Positions 31,844-40,632 of a stretch of 64,000 nucleotides of DNA are shown here, piece by piece. Both the position numbers and the translations under genes were made by a program. The stretch's first letter is position 1. Each line of letters begins with the position of its first letter. The notes beneath the pieces are model-generated. The model made no database searches. It was not told the DNA's origin and was given only the letters and a program-made list of their open reading frames with translations. The DNA lies in NCBI RefSeq assembly GCF_000718515.1, contig NZ_JNZS01000033.1, positions 1 to 64,000 on the forward strand, given 5' to 3'. The DNA is from Micromonospora parva (GTDB lineage: Bacteria > Actinomycetota > Actinomycetes > Mycobacteriales > Micromonosporaceae).

Positions 31844-34800
31844 CTAGAGTTCCCGCACGCGGATGTTGCGGAACTCGGCCAGGTCGTTGTCACCGTGGTT
31901 CTGCAGGCCGATGAAGCCGCGCAGGAACTGCCGCAGGTCCGTCGGTGGGTCGCCGGCACGCGACGACTGCTTGCCCGGGGTGTTGTCGAACTCGTTGATC
32001 ACCACACCGTTGCGGATCATCGTGTAGTGCTGCCCGACGGCGCGGATTTCGTAGTCGTTCCACTCGTTCTTCGGGGTGACGCCGGCCTGGGCCAGCGGCA
32101 CCGGGTCGAAGTTGTAGACCGAGCCGGTCTTCTGCGGTTCACCGGTGTCACCGTCGTAGATCTGGATCTCGTGTCCGCAGTAGATCGCCATCCAGGCCTG
32201 CGAGGTCCGGGCCGAGCCGACGGTGCCGCAGCTGCCCGGCGGTCGCTGGTCGAGGGGGGTTCGCAGGTCCGGGAACCGGATGAAGACGCCGGTGTTGGCC
32301 CGGCCGGTGCCCGGGGCAATGTCGCGGAACTGCACCTTCAGCGAGAAGTCGCCCAGCTCCTTGGTGTGCCAGAGCATGCCCATGCCACCGCTGGAACGCA
32401 GCGACCCGTCCGGTTCGATGCCGAACTTCCCGTCCGGCGCCTGCTGCCAACCGCGCAGCGACTCGGCGGTGCCGTCGAAGAGCGGCTCGTACCCGGTGTG
32501 GCCGTCCCGGCCGATCTCCGACGCGGCGGCCAGCCGGGTGAGGGTGCCCGACTCGCGGGTGTTGAGCAGATCGTCGTCCTGCAACGCGCGGGCCACAGCG
32601 GTCACGTGCCGGACGAAACCGTTGTGGTCGGCCCAGGTGCTCTCGTCGTCGATCAGGTCGTTGGCCGTGCAGCCCTGCCCGACCGTGCGACTGGGCACCC
32701 CGGTGTCCGTGTCGCCGAGCCACACCGTGGGCCGGTCGTCGGGCACCGCGCAGCCCACCGTGACAGTGCTCTGCACCGTCGCCGTCTCACCGTCGGCGTA
32801 GGTGACGGTCAGTTTCGCGGTGTAGGTGCCGACCCGGGCGTACACGTGCCGGGGGTCCGCCTCGGTCGACGTGGCGCCGTCGCCGAACTCCCAGCGGTGG
32901 CTGACGCCGCCGGAGCGGGAACCGGTGAAGGCCACGGTCAGCGGCTTGTTCTGCACGGCGACCGAGGTCGCCGCCGGTGCCGGGGTGGGCGCCCCGCCGG
33001 TGTACGTGATCCGGATCAGCTTCTGGTTGGCGTGCAGGCTGAAGAACCCGCCGCCGTAGTCGAGCAGGTAGAGCGCGCCGTCCGGGCCGAACTTGGCGTC
33101 CATCCAGCTCTGCAACCTGGTGTCGCCGTTACCGCCCGGGATGATGGCCCGCAGCGACTCGGCGTACACCGGCGGGGCGGCCTGTGGCACGCCGGCCGGG
33201 TCGACGGTGACCGCCACCCGGTTGGCGGCGTTCGACTGGTCGCCGATGAACCACTTGCCGTCCCAGTGCTCCGGCCACGCCACGCCGCTGTCGGTGTCGA
33301 CGAGGTCGCGGTGGTACGTCGGGCCGGACATGATGGCCTGGCCGCCGCCGCGCAGGTACGGCTGGGTGTAGGTGGCGTCGGCCGCGACGTAGGTCGGCAG
33401 ACCGCTGCCGTCGGTGCGCTTCGGGAAGACCGGGCCGCCGCCGTCCGGCGAGTACCAGATCATGTTGTCCCGGGCCGCCGGGATGTCCACCAGTCCGGTG
33501 TTGCGCGGCGAGGTGTTCTTCAGGTTGTCGCAGTCGTACCAGCCGGTGAGCACTGTGGCGTCGGTGTTGCTGCGGTCGCGGTACGGCTGCCGGTTGCCCA
33601 TGCAGTACGGCCAGCCCTGGTTGCCGGCCGAGGTGATGATGGTGGCCGTCTCGTACTTCGCCGGGCCGAGGGTGGGACTGGGCGACGAGGCGTCCGGGCC
33701 GACCCAGCCGGCGGTCAGCCACTGGTGCTTCGGGTCGATCTGGAGACGGGCGATGTTGCGCACGCCCATCACGTAGATCTCCGGTCGGGTCTTCTCGGTG
33801 CCCGGCGGGAACAGGTTGCCCTCCGGGATGGTGTACGTGCCGTCCGGCTCCGGGTGGATCCGGATGATCTTGCCGGCGAGGTCGTTGGTGTTACCCGACG
33901 TGCGGCGGGCGTCCTGGAACGAGATCCCCTCGTACTCCTGGGTCCAGTTGTTGCCGGCGTAGCCCTGCGACCCCTCGGAGGAGTTGTTGTCGCCGGAGCC
34001 GACGTAGAGGTTGCCCTTGGCGTCGAACGCCATGCCGCCACCGGCGTGGCAGCAGCTGTGGACCTGCACCGGGAACTGCAACAGGTCCTTCCGGGTGGCC
34101 TGGTCGATGGTCTGCGCCTGACGGTCGTAGGTGAACCGCGAGATGGTGCGCTGACCGACCCGCTTCACCCGGTCGACCGACTCGTGCGGCATCCAGTAGA
34201 CGTAGAGCCAGCCGTTCTCGGCGAACGCGGGGTCGGGCACGATGCCGAGCAGGCCCTCCTCGTTCTTCACCAGCTCGGAGCCGCTGCCCCGGTTGCCCAT
34301 CACCTCCAGGGTGGTGAGCAGCTTGGCCTGCTTGGTCCGCGGGTCCCAGGAGTGGATGGTGCCGCAGCCCTTGCCGACGTTCGGGTTGTTCCAGTCCGCG
34401 ATCGGGCCGCTCGGGCAGGCCGCCTTGCCGACGTAGAAGACGGTGCCGTCGGGCGTGATGGTGAGCCCGTGCGGCTCGCCGATCTGGTCCAGCTGGCCGG
34501 TCTGGTTGGCGGCGGTGAGTCGCTCCACCTTGTAGTTCGACGCGATGGTGGCCTGGCAGTCGCCGCGTACCCGACCGGTGGTCCAGTTCAGCGCGCCGGT
34601 GAGGTGCGCGCGGAACGCCTCCTCGCCGTAGCTGCCCTCGGTGTGGCCCATGCCGGTGTAGAACGACCGGCCGCCGTCGTAGTCCCGGCACCAGGACACC
34701 GGGTGGAACGGGCCGTTGGCGGCCGCCCCCGGGTTGTAGTGCCGCTCCTCCACCTGGGCGAGCGTGTGCACCGTGCCGATCGGGTTCGGGTCCCAGTTCT

Positions 34801-35788
34801 CCCAGCGGTCGGACCGGGTGATGGTCATCGGCAGCGACGCGGTGGCCGGGTGCTTGCGGTCCAGGATGTTCACCACCGCGCGGTTCACCGCGGGCGGCTC
34901 CGGGGCGGTGGTGCTGCCGGTGAACAGGCGCAGGTCGGCGAGTTGGACCAGCGGCTCTCCGCTGTTCGCCGTGACGTTGAGCCGGTAGCGGGTGAACTCC
35001 TGCGGCGTGGCGATGTCGAACCGGCGGGTCTGGAAGCGGTCCGGGAAGATCTGCCCGGTGCGACGGTCCAGGTCGGTCCAGCTCTGCCCGTCGGTGGAGC
35101 CCTGCAGGGTCCAGTCCTTCGGGTCCCGGCCGGCGGAGTCGTTGGCCGAGGTGAGCGCGTACCCGGTGACCCGCTTCGGCGCGGCCAACTCGTACGCCAC
35201 CCAGCCGGTCGGGGTGCGGACCAGCCACTTCGTGTTGGCGTCGCCGTCGGTCAGCTTCTCCTTGGTCTCGTTGGGCGGGTTCTCGCCGCTGGCGGTCACC
35301 CGGGCCACCGGCTCGGCCACCGGGATGGCGCCGGCCGGTCGGGTGCCGATCAGGCCGGTGAACCAGGTCGAGTCGACCTGGGCGCGGGCGGCGTCGGCGA
35401 TGCCGACGAAACCGCCGCCGGCCTTCATGTAGCTCTGTAGCGCCGACTCCTGGTCGCGGTTGAGCGCGGCGCCCGTCGCGGAGAGAAAAACCACGCTGCG
35501 GTACGCGGACAGCCCCGCCGTGGTGAACACACCGGGGTCGGTGGTGGCCGTGACATCGATGTCATGACCGGCAGCAAGCTGTTTGATGGTGTCGACCGCA
35601 CGGGACACCGGGTCCTGCTGCTCGGCCACCGGCCCGTGGAACACCAGGACAGCTGTCCTCTGTGGTTGCGCCGCCTGCGGGGCAGCGGCCGTTCGTGGCG
35701 CGGCGGCGGCCGCGGCCGTCGTCGTCGCCGGGAGCAGTGTCGCGAGGGCCGCTAAGGCGGCGAGGGTTCGTCGTAGGTTTCTGGTCAT
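31844..35788 (-). CDS. Secreted ThuA/discoidin/sugar dehydrogenase/PKD/DUF1080 multidomain protein
   Basis: The 1314-aa exported protein has, after its signal peptide, a ThuA-like domain (begins TAVLVFHGPVAEQQ) interrupted by an F5/8-type C (discoidin) sugar-binding domain (ENPPNETKEKLTDGDANTKW to LADLRLFTG). Then come the ThuA remainder (HPVSWCRDYDGGRSFYTGMG), a glucose/sorbosone-dehydrogenase-type beta-propeller (EPHGLTITPDG, VHSCCHAGGGMAFD, LYLLDYGGGFF), a PKD domain (HRWEFGDGATSTEADPRHVY), a module of about 75 residues shared with the cupredoxin, and a C-terminal DUF1080 lectin/glucanase-like domain ending FIGLQNHGDND. It probably binds and oxidises a glycan outside the cell; the substrate and PQQ dependence are inferred. 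Confidence 0.88.
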   Translation of the reverse strand: MTRNLRRTLAALAALATLLPATTTAAAAAAPRTAAAPQAAQPQRTAVLVFHGPVAEQQDPVSRAVDTIKQLAAGHDIDVTATTDPGVFTTAGLSAYRSVVFLSATGAALNRDQESALQSYMKAGGGFVGIADAARAQVDSTWFTGLIGTRPAGAIPVAEPVARVTASGENPPNETKEKLTDGDANTKWLVRTPTGWVAYELAAPKRVTGYALTSANDSAGRDPKDWTLQGSTDGQSWTDLDRRTGQIFPDRFQTRRFDIATPQEFTRYRLNVTANSGEPLVQLADLRLFTGSTTAPEPPAVNRAVVNILDRKHPATASLPMTITRSDRWENWDPNPIGTVHTLAQVEERHYNPGAAANGPFHPVSWCRDYDGGRSFYTGMGHTEGSYGEEAFRAHLTGALNWTTGRVRGDCQATIASNYKVERLTAANQTGQLDQIGEPHGLTITPDGTVFYVGKAACPSGPIADWNNPNVGKGCGTIHSWDPRTKQAKLLTTLEVMGNRGSGSELVKNEEGLLGIVPDPAFAENGWLYVYWMPHESVDRVKRVGQRTISRFTYDRQAQTIDQATRKDLLQFPVQVHSCCHAGGGMAFDAKGNLYVGSGDNNSSEGSQGYAGNNWTQEYEGISFQDARRTSGNTNDLAGKIIRIHPEPDGTYTIPEGNLFPPGTEKTRPEIYVMGVRNIARLQIDPKHQWLTAGWVGPDASSPSPTLGPAKYETATIITSAGNQGWPYCMGNRQPYRDRSNTDATVLTGWYDCDNLKNTSPRNTGLVDIPAARDNMIWYSPDGGGPVFPKRTDGSGLPTYVAADATYTQPYLRGGGQAIMSGPTYHRDLVDTDSGVAWPEHWDGKWFIGDQSNAANRVAVTVDPAGVPQAAPPVYAESLRAIIPGGNGDTRLQSWMDAKFGPDGALYLLDYGGGFFSLHANQKLIRITYTGGAPTPAPAATSVAVQNKPLTVAFTGSRSGGVSHRWEFGDGATSTEADPRHVYARVGTYTAKLTVTYADGETATVQSTVTVGCAVPDDRPTVWLGDTDTGVPSRTVGQGCTANDLIDDESTWADHNGFVRHVTAVARALQDDDLLNTRESGTLTRLAAASEIGRDGHTGYEPLFDGTAESLRGWQQAPDGKFGIEPDGSLRSSGGMGMLWHTKELGDFSLKVQFRDIAPGTGRANTGVFIRFPDLRTPLDQRPPGSCGTVGSARTSQAWMAIYCGHEIQIYDGDTGEPQKTGSVYNFDPVPLAQAGVTPKNEWNDYEIRAVGQHYTMIRNGVVINEFDNTPGKQSSRAGDPPTDLRQFLRGFIGLQNHGDNDLAEFRNIRVREL

Positions 35789-35811
35789 GCCCGTCCCCAC
35801 TTTCGGTTCGG

Positions 35812-36816
35812 TCAGCTTCCGTGCGTGTGGGTGTGGCCCTGGAACCGGTGGATGGCCTCTTCGGCGCCCGGCGGCATGCTGCCGTCGGCGTTGCGCACCA
35901 GGAAGATCCCGGCCATGCCGCCGTCGGAGTGCGTCTGCACGTGGCAGTGGTACATCCAGGCGCCGGGTCCGACACCCTCCCCGGCCAGCACCTGGAAGCC
36001 GAACGAGCTGCCGGGGTTGAGGTCCTTGTTGTCGACCACCAGGCTGGGGTCGCTCGGCCCCTCCAACATCCCGGTGCGGTTGTCCGCCCACCGGTGCGCG
36101 TGCAGGTGGAAGGTGTGGAACAGGTTGCCGTGGCCGATGGCGATCCACTCGACGCGCTCGCCCAGGTTCGCCTCGAACATCGGGGTCGCCGGTGCCATCT
36201 TGTTGTTGATCATCATGTCGTGGAACACGGCGGTGAACTGCTTCGACGGCAGGATGTCGCCGCGCCGCCGGACGATCAGCGCGCCGTACAGTCCCTTCGC
36301 GACACCGCCGGTGCCGTGGTCGGTGCCCATCGCGTGATCGTGGTAGTGCCAGTAGCCGGCGCTGCCGGGCATGTACCGCCGGCCCGCCGCGGCCACCATC
36401 TCGTGCGAGCGCCAGACGTACGTCCGGGTCTCACCGGGATTGTTGAACGAGGCGTTGAACGGGCTGCCGTCGGATTCGGTGCTGTAGTCCACCCCGTGCG
36501 GGTGGATGGAGAGCCGCTGGTCGGTGGTGTTGACCAGGGTGATTTCCAGGGTGTCACCCTCGTACATCTCCAGGATCGGGCCCGGAACGGTGGCCTGACC
36601 GGGTGCCAGGCCGTACCCGAACAGGTTGCCGGGCAACTGCTCGGCGTAGATGGTGATCTTCTTGGTGACACCGGCGGCGGCCCGGGCGGGGCTGCCGCCG
36701 AACGCGCTGCCGATCGCCGGGGCGGACGCGCCCAGTGCCCCGGCGGCGAGCGCACCGGTGGCGATCAGCGATCTACGGGACAGGTGGCGGTGAGGGCCAC
36801 CAGCGTGATCGTCCAT
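35812..36816 (-). CDS. Two-domain laccase (small multicopper oxidase), Tat-exported
   Basis: The 334-aa enzyme has a twin-arginine signal (SRRSLIATGALAAGALG, residues about 13-30) and all four copper-binding segments of a SLAC-type multicopper oxidase: IHPHGVDY, WHYHDHAMG, FHTFHLHAHRW and MYHCHVQTHSDGGM. It should oxidise phenols, metals or a protein partner and reduce O2 to water outside the cell. ATG 36816 is preceded by GGAGACC. It is the first gene of a four-gene same-strand operon with the sugar-dehydrogenase-like protein (23 nt downstream), the cupredoxin and a repeat protein. Confidence 0.92.
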   Translation of the reverse strand: MDDHAGGPHRHLSRRSLIATGALAAGALGASAPAIGSAFGGSPARAAAGVTKKITIYAEQLPGNLFGYGLAPGQATVPGPILEMYEGDTLEITLVNTTDQRLSIHPHGVDYSTESDGSPFNASFNNPGETRTYVWRSHEMVAAAGRRYMPGSAGYWHYHDHAMGTDHGTGGVAKGLYGALIVRRRGDILPSKQFTAVFHDMMINNKMAPATPMFEANLGERVEWIAIGHGNLFHTFHLHAHRWADNRTGMLEGPSDPSLVVDNKDLNPGSSFGFQVLAGEGVGPGAWMYHCHVQTHSDGGMAGIFLVRNADGSMPPGAEEAIHRFQGHTHTHGS

Positions 36817-36939
36817 TGGTCTCCGTTCCCGACCGGGCGAAGACGCGACGAGGACAGGGTGCATCGACCCGAGCGCGGGGGCGGTGGCACGACTGAGGGT
36901 GAGGCTCGTCGCGTGCTTTGCTCGGAAGACTCAAAGCTT

Positions 36940-36973
36940 TCGATGGATGACAGCAACTTATGTAATCCATCGA
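36940..36973. promoter_or_regulatory. 9-bp inverted repeat in promoter of the laccase operon
   Basis: TCGATGGAT (36940-36948) and ATCCATCGA (36965-36973) are perfect inverted arms separated by 16 nt, with outer CTTT and GAAAG partly extending the symmetry. They lie in a 293-nt intergenic region that is unusually AT-rich for the window and also contains TTGACAT twice (37007, 37029). On the minus strand they are upstream of the laccase gene, so an operator or looping site is likely. Confidence 0.45.
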
Positions 36974-37053
36974 CGAAAGTACAGCTCTGATTGCAAAAAG
37001 ATTACCTTGACATCACGACGTCTGTCGATTGACATGAAGCTGACACACAAGCG

Positions 37054-37089
37054 GACGCCGGGCTGCCGTCACTGCGGCAATCCGGCGTC
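37054..37089 (-). terminator. Terminator after amino acid ABC operon
   Basis: GACGCCGG and CCGGCGTC form an outer 8-bp stem, and TGCCG/CGGCA an inner one. The hairpin starts 21 nt beyond the stop of the ATPase gene. Confidence 0.6.
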
Positions 37090-37109
37090 AGCCGTACGGG
37101 AGATGTCTG

Positions 37110-37949
37110 TCAGAGCTGGTGGCGGTCGTCCGCAGGCAGGCTCGGGGCCTGCGGTGGCTCGGGCGCCTGGTCCGGCTGGCCGAGCTGCGCGACGTGGGTC
37201 GGGTCGAGGACCCGGGAGAGGAACGCGCGGGTCCGTTCGTGCTTCGGCGCGCCCAGCACCTCCTGCGGCGGCCCCTGCTCGACCACCACGCCACCGTCCA
37301 TGAAGACGACCCGGTCGGCGACGTCACGGGCGAACGCCATCTCGTGGGTGACCACCATCATCGTCATGCCGTCCTCGGCCAGCTTGCGCATCACGGTGAG
37401 CACGTCGCCGACGAGTTCCGGGTCGAGCGCCGAGGTCGGCTCGTCGAACAGCATCAGCTTCGGCTCCATCGACAGCGACCGGGCGATCGCCGCGCGCTGC
37501 TGCTGCCCACCGGAGAGCTGGGCCGGGAAGGCGTCGGCCTTGTCGGTCAGCCCGACGCGCTCCAGGTTGGCCCGGGCGATCCGCTCGGCCTCGGCCCGAC
37601 CCCGCCGGAGCACCCGACGCTGGGCGATGGTGAGGTTGTTCAGGACGGTCAGGTGCGGAAACAGGTTGAACGACTGGAAGACCATGCCGATACCACGGCG
37701 AACCTGGTCGATCTCGACGTCCGGGTCGGTCATCTCGACCCCGTTCACCCAGATCGTGCCGGCCGTCGGCTGCTCCAGCAGGTCGACGCAGCGCAACAGT
37801 GTCGACTTGCCGGAGCCGGACGGCCCGATGACGCAGACCACCTCGCCCTGGCCGACCTCGAAGTCGATGCCCTTGAGCACCTCGAGCGGACCGAAGGACT
37901 TGTGCAGGTCGCGGATCTCCACGGCGGGGCGGGAAGGCGTGGTCGTCAT
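37110..37949 (-). CDS. Polar amino acid ABC transporter ATPase (GlnQ type)
   Basis: The 279-aa ATPase of a polar amino acid importer shows Walker [10 protein letters not shown], the [15 protein letters not shown]-loop region, signature LSGGQQQR, Walker [15 protein letters not shown] and switch His in VVTHEM, all diagnostic of the GlnQ/HisP family. The C-terminal 30 residues are Pro/Gln rich and beyond the usual family length. It is last in the order binding protein, permease, ATPase, lying 4 nt after the permease stop. Confidence 0.93.
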   Translation of the reverse strand: MTTTPSRPAVEIRDLHKSFGPLEVLKGIDFEVGQGEVVCVIGPSGSGKSTLLRCVDLLEQPTAGTIWVNGVEMTDPDVEIDQVRRGIGMVFQSFNLFPHLTVLNNLTIAQRRVLRRGRAEAERIARANLERVGLTDKADAFPAQLSGGQQQRAAIARSLSMEPKLMLFDEPTSALDPELVGDVLTVMRKLAEDGMTMMVVTHEMAFARDVADRVVFMDGGVVVEQGPPQEVLGAPKHERTRAFLSRVLDPTHVAQLGQPDQAPEPPQAPSLPADDRHQL

Positions 37950-37953
37950 GGGG

Positions 37954-38748
37954 TCACCGAGCCTTCGCGTAGCGGAGTTCGAGGCGTCGTACCACCTGCG
38001 ACAGCGGCAGGGTGATCACCAGGTAGGCCAGGCCGGCCACCAGCAGTGGCGTCGCGTTCACCCGGTCGTTGAGCATGTCCCGACCGAACTTGGTGATCTC
38101 GATGGTCTGCGCCGTCACGCCGAGCACGTAGGCCAGTGACGAGTCCTTGGTGAGCAGGATGAGCTCGTTCGTCAGTGGCGGGATCACGATCCGGAACGCC
38201 TGCGGGATGACGATCGTGCGCATGGCGGTGAAGTGCGACATGCCGAGGGTCCGCGCCGCCTCCATCTGCCCCTTGGGAACGGCCTGGATGCCGGCCCGGA
38301 TGGTCTCGGCCATGTACGCCGCGGCGGTCAACCCGAGGCCGATAGCTATCGAACCGAACACCCCGCCCGGAATCTCGCGCTCCGGGAAGGCGATCGGGAT
38401 GCCGTACCCGACGAGGAAGAGCACCAGCAGCGCGGGTAGACCCCGGAACAGCTCGATGTACGCCGTCGCCACCCAGCGGTACGGCGCCACCCGGGACAGC
38501 CGCATCAGCGCCAGGATGGTGCCGAACACGAGGCCGAAGGCGAACGCGCCGAGTGTGTAGAGGACCGTGTTGCGCAGCGCCACGGTGATGATCGTCGGGA
38601 ACATCGACGTGATGATGTCGACGCGGAAGAACGCGTCGGCCAGCCTGCCCCAGTCCGCGGCGAAGGCCACCACGGCGATGACGGCGATGAAGATCAGGTA
38701 CTGGATCCCGAGGGACAGCCGCTCCCGCTGGCGGCGTCGCAGCTTCAC
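37954..38748 (-). CDS. Polar amino acid ABC transporter permease
   Basis: The 264-aa His/Glu/Gln/Arg-type permease has about five membrane helices and the EAA loop [21 protein letters not shown], which docks to the ATPase. [16 protein letters not shown] is the family N-terminal motif. Only one permease gene is present, so the channel is presumably a homodimer. GTG 38748 starts the basic N-terminus [15 protein letters not shown] strong hairpin separates it from the binding-protein gene. Confidence 0.92.
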   Translation of the reverse strand: MKLRRRQRERLSLGIQYLIFIAVIAVVAFAADWGRLADAFFRVDIITSMFPTIITVALRNTVLYTLGAFAFGLVFGTILALMRLSRVAPYRWVATAYIELFRGLPALLVLFLVGYGIPIAFPEREIPGGVFGSIAIGLGLTAAAYMAETIRAGIQAVPKGQMEAARTLGMSHFTAMRTIVIPQAFRIVIPPLTNELILLTKDSSLAYVLGVTAQTIEITKFGRDMLNDRVNATPLLVAGLAYLVITLPLSQVVRRLELRYAKAR

Positions 38749-38782
38749 GTTGGCTCGTTGCCTTCCCGGAGGTCTACCGACA

Positions 38783-38811
38783 CGGAGGGCGCGCGGGACG
38801 CGCGCCCTCCG
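38783..38811. terminator. Intercistronic hairpin between binding-protein and permease genes
   Basis: Perfect 12-nt arms CGGAGGGCGCGC and GCGCGCCCTCCG with a 5-nt loop lie in the 102-nt gap. Such structures commonly act as partial terminators or 3' mRNA stabilisers, so that the binding protein is made in excess of membrane components. Confidence 0.65.
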
Positions 38812-38850
38812 GTACTACGTGGTGCTCAGGCGCTCGGCCGGCTCTGCGGC

Positions 38851-39669
38851 TCAGGCGTTCGGCCGCTTGCCGATCCACTTCTCGTAGATCGTGTCGTACG
38901 TGCCGTCCTGCTTGGCCTTGGCCAGCACCTCGTTGATCTTCTTGAGCAGCTCCGGGTTGGCGTCCTTCTTGACCGGGAAGCCGTACTGCTCGCCGGTGTC
39001 GAACTCGGCGGCGACCTCGAACCCGCCCGGGTTCTTCTTCAGGTACTCGGTCCAGACCGGCAGGTCGTTGATGGCGGCCTCGACCTGGCCGTTGGCGACG
39101 GCCTGCTGCAGGGCGGCGAGGTCCTCGAACTCGACCAGCTTCAGGCCCTTCTCCGCCTCGAGCTTCTTGGCGTAGTCACGACCGGTGGTGGCCGCCTGGA
39201 CGCCAAGCTTCTTGTCCCGGAGGTCGTCCAGCGACTTGTACGTCTTGCCGGTCTTCACCAGCATCGCCTGGGTGGCGTCGAAGTAGGGATCGGAGAAGTC
39301 GATGACCTTCTTCCGCTCCTCGGTGATCGTCATGCCGGCGGCGGCCGCGTCGCACTTGCCGGTGTTGAGGTCCTGGCCGGACTTGATCCCCTCGAACGGG
39401 GTGTCGATGATCGTCTGCTCGACGCCGAGCTCCTTGGCGACCAGGTCCATGATCTCGACGTCGAAGCCGGTCACCTTGCCGCTCGCGTCCTTGGACTGGA
39501 ACGGCGGGTACGGCAGGTGGGTGCAGACGGTCAGCTTGCCCGCCGCGACCAGCTTGACGCCGCTGGCCTGGACCTCACTGTCGTCCTTCTTCGCGCAACC
39601 CGCGGTCAGTGCGAGGGCGGCGACGGCCACGACGAGGCCGGCCTGACGGACGGCGCTTGGGAACCTCAC
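38851..39669 (-). CDS. Polar amino acid-binding lipoprotein
   Basis: The 272-aa substrate-binding protein (PBPb/SBP_bac_3) has a signal peptide with lipobox LTAGC (Cys25). It shows the amino acid-binding pattern: LPYPPFQSKDASGKVTGFDV, then AAAAGMTITEERKKVIDFSDPY, and GFPVKKDANPELLKKINEVL near the end. GTG 39669 is chosen for GGAGGG about eight bases upstream and for the complete signal. It is the first gene of the three-gene importer operon. The exact amino acid is not determinable, though the sequence resembles glutamine/glutamate-type receptors. Confidence 0.93.
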   Translation of the reverse strand: MRFPSAVRQAGLVVAVAALALTAGCAKKDDSEVQASGVKLVAAGKLTVCTHLPYPPFQSKDASGKVTGFDVEIMDLVAKELGVEQTIIDTPFEGIKSGQDLNTGKCDAAAAGMTITEERKKVIDFSDPYFDATQAMLVKTGKTYKSLDDLRDKKLGVQAATTGRDYAKKLEAEKGLKLVEFEDLAALQQAVANGQVEAAINDLPVWTEYLKKNPGGFEVAAEFDTGEQYGFPVKKDANPELLKKINEVLAKAKQDGTYDTIYEKWIGKRPNA

Positions 39670-39845
39670 GGCTGTGTCCCTCCGATTCGGCTTCCCTTGC
39701 ACAGAAAGCCAATCTGGTTCATAGACTTTGCGATAAGCGACCGTACCCGATCGGGCGCGTCGCCCCCAGATCACGCCGTGGTCACCCGGGCGACGCGACA
39801 CCTGGGTCACCGCCGGCGAACCGGACACTCACGCAGCAACCTGCC

Positions 39846-40523
39846 TCAACCACCGGTTCCCTCGGCCGCCCCGTCCGGGGTGAGGGCCCCACCGTGCGGG
39901 TCTGTGTCCAGGAACACGTGCTGGTGGCCGTGGCCGGCGTCGACGCTGACCTGGTCGAGCTGGGTCGCCGCCACCGACCAGATCGTCGCGGCCTCGGCCG
40001 CCTGCCGGGCCGCGACATCCAGCACGGCCGCCCGCTGCGCGGCCGGAACGCCGGCGGCCAGCGCGTACGCGTCGACAGCCAGCGACGCCTGCTGGACCGC
40101 TGCGCGCAGCCCGCCGCGCGCCACGTTGGTGGCGGTGGTCCCCGACGGCGGGTCGGCGAACGGTTCGGCCGCCCGGCGCATGACCTCCTGCCACTGGCGG
40201 GTCTGCGCGGCGTCCGGTGCGCGTCCGCCGGTCGTCTCCGTCTTGATGGCGGCCAGGACCGGGGCGACCTGGTCGCGGACGCGCCGCGCGGTCTCGGTCA
40301 ACTCCACGATCTGCTGGGCGTCCCGCTTCGCCTCGGCCTGCTTGATGCTCGCGATGGTCGCCTCGGTGGCGTCCGGACGGCCCACCTGGTAGCCGACCAG
40401 TCCACCGAGCAACGCGGTAACCAGTGCGATCACGCCCGCGACGGCCGCGTACCGCGCGGTGCGGCGACGACCCACAGCGGCAGTGTCCAACTGGTAGGAG
40501 GGTCGGCCGGTGCGGCGCGCCAT
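39846..40523 (-). CDS. Membrane-anchored hypothetical protein
   Basis: This 225-aa protein has a short basic cytosolic N-terminus, one transmembrane helix (about residues 28-48) and an extracytoplasmic Ala/Gln-rich, mostly helical domain (ATIASIKQAEAKRDAQQIV onward), ending with a His-containing GHGHQHVFLD segment. There is no recognisable domain. GAGGAG precedes ATG 40523. It stands alone between the amino acid transporter and the sulfotransferase cluster, on the same strand as both, and its role is unknown. Confidence 0.7.
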   Translation of the reverse strand: MARRTGRPSYQLDTAAVGRRRTARYAAVAGVIALVTALLGGLVGYQVGRPDATEATIASIKQAEAKRDAQQIVELTETARRVRDQVAPVLAAIKTETTGGRAPDAAQTRQWQEVMRRAAEPFADPPSGTTATNVARGGLRAAVQQASLAVDAYALAAGVPAAQRAAVLDVAARQAAEAATIWSVAATQLDQVSVDAGHGHQHVFLDTDPHGGALTPDGAAEGTGG

Positions 40524-40632
40524 CGCATCTCCTCACATCGATGGGGTGGGGCCAAAGATTAGCCGCCCCTCGTGACGTCAGTCGATAGCGCCGCCGATAC
40601 CCGCACCGGCACACCCGTGTCGGCGGGAACCG

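Noticed and set aside
31895..35440. 1181-codon plus-strand open frame opposite the sugar-dehydrogenase gene
   Set aside because: Its translation is Val/Arg/Gly/Ala-rich without domains, and the minus-strand frame encodes five recognisable domains.
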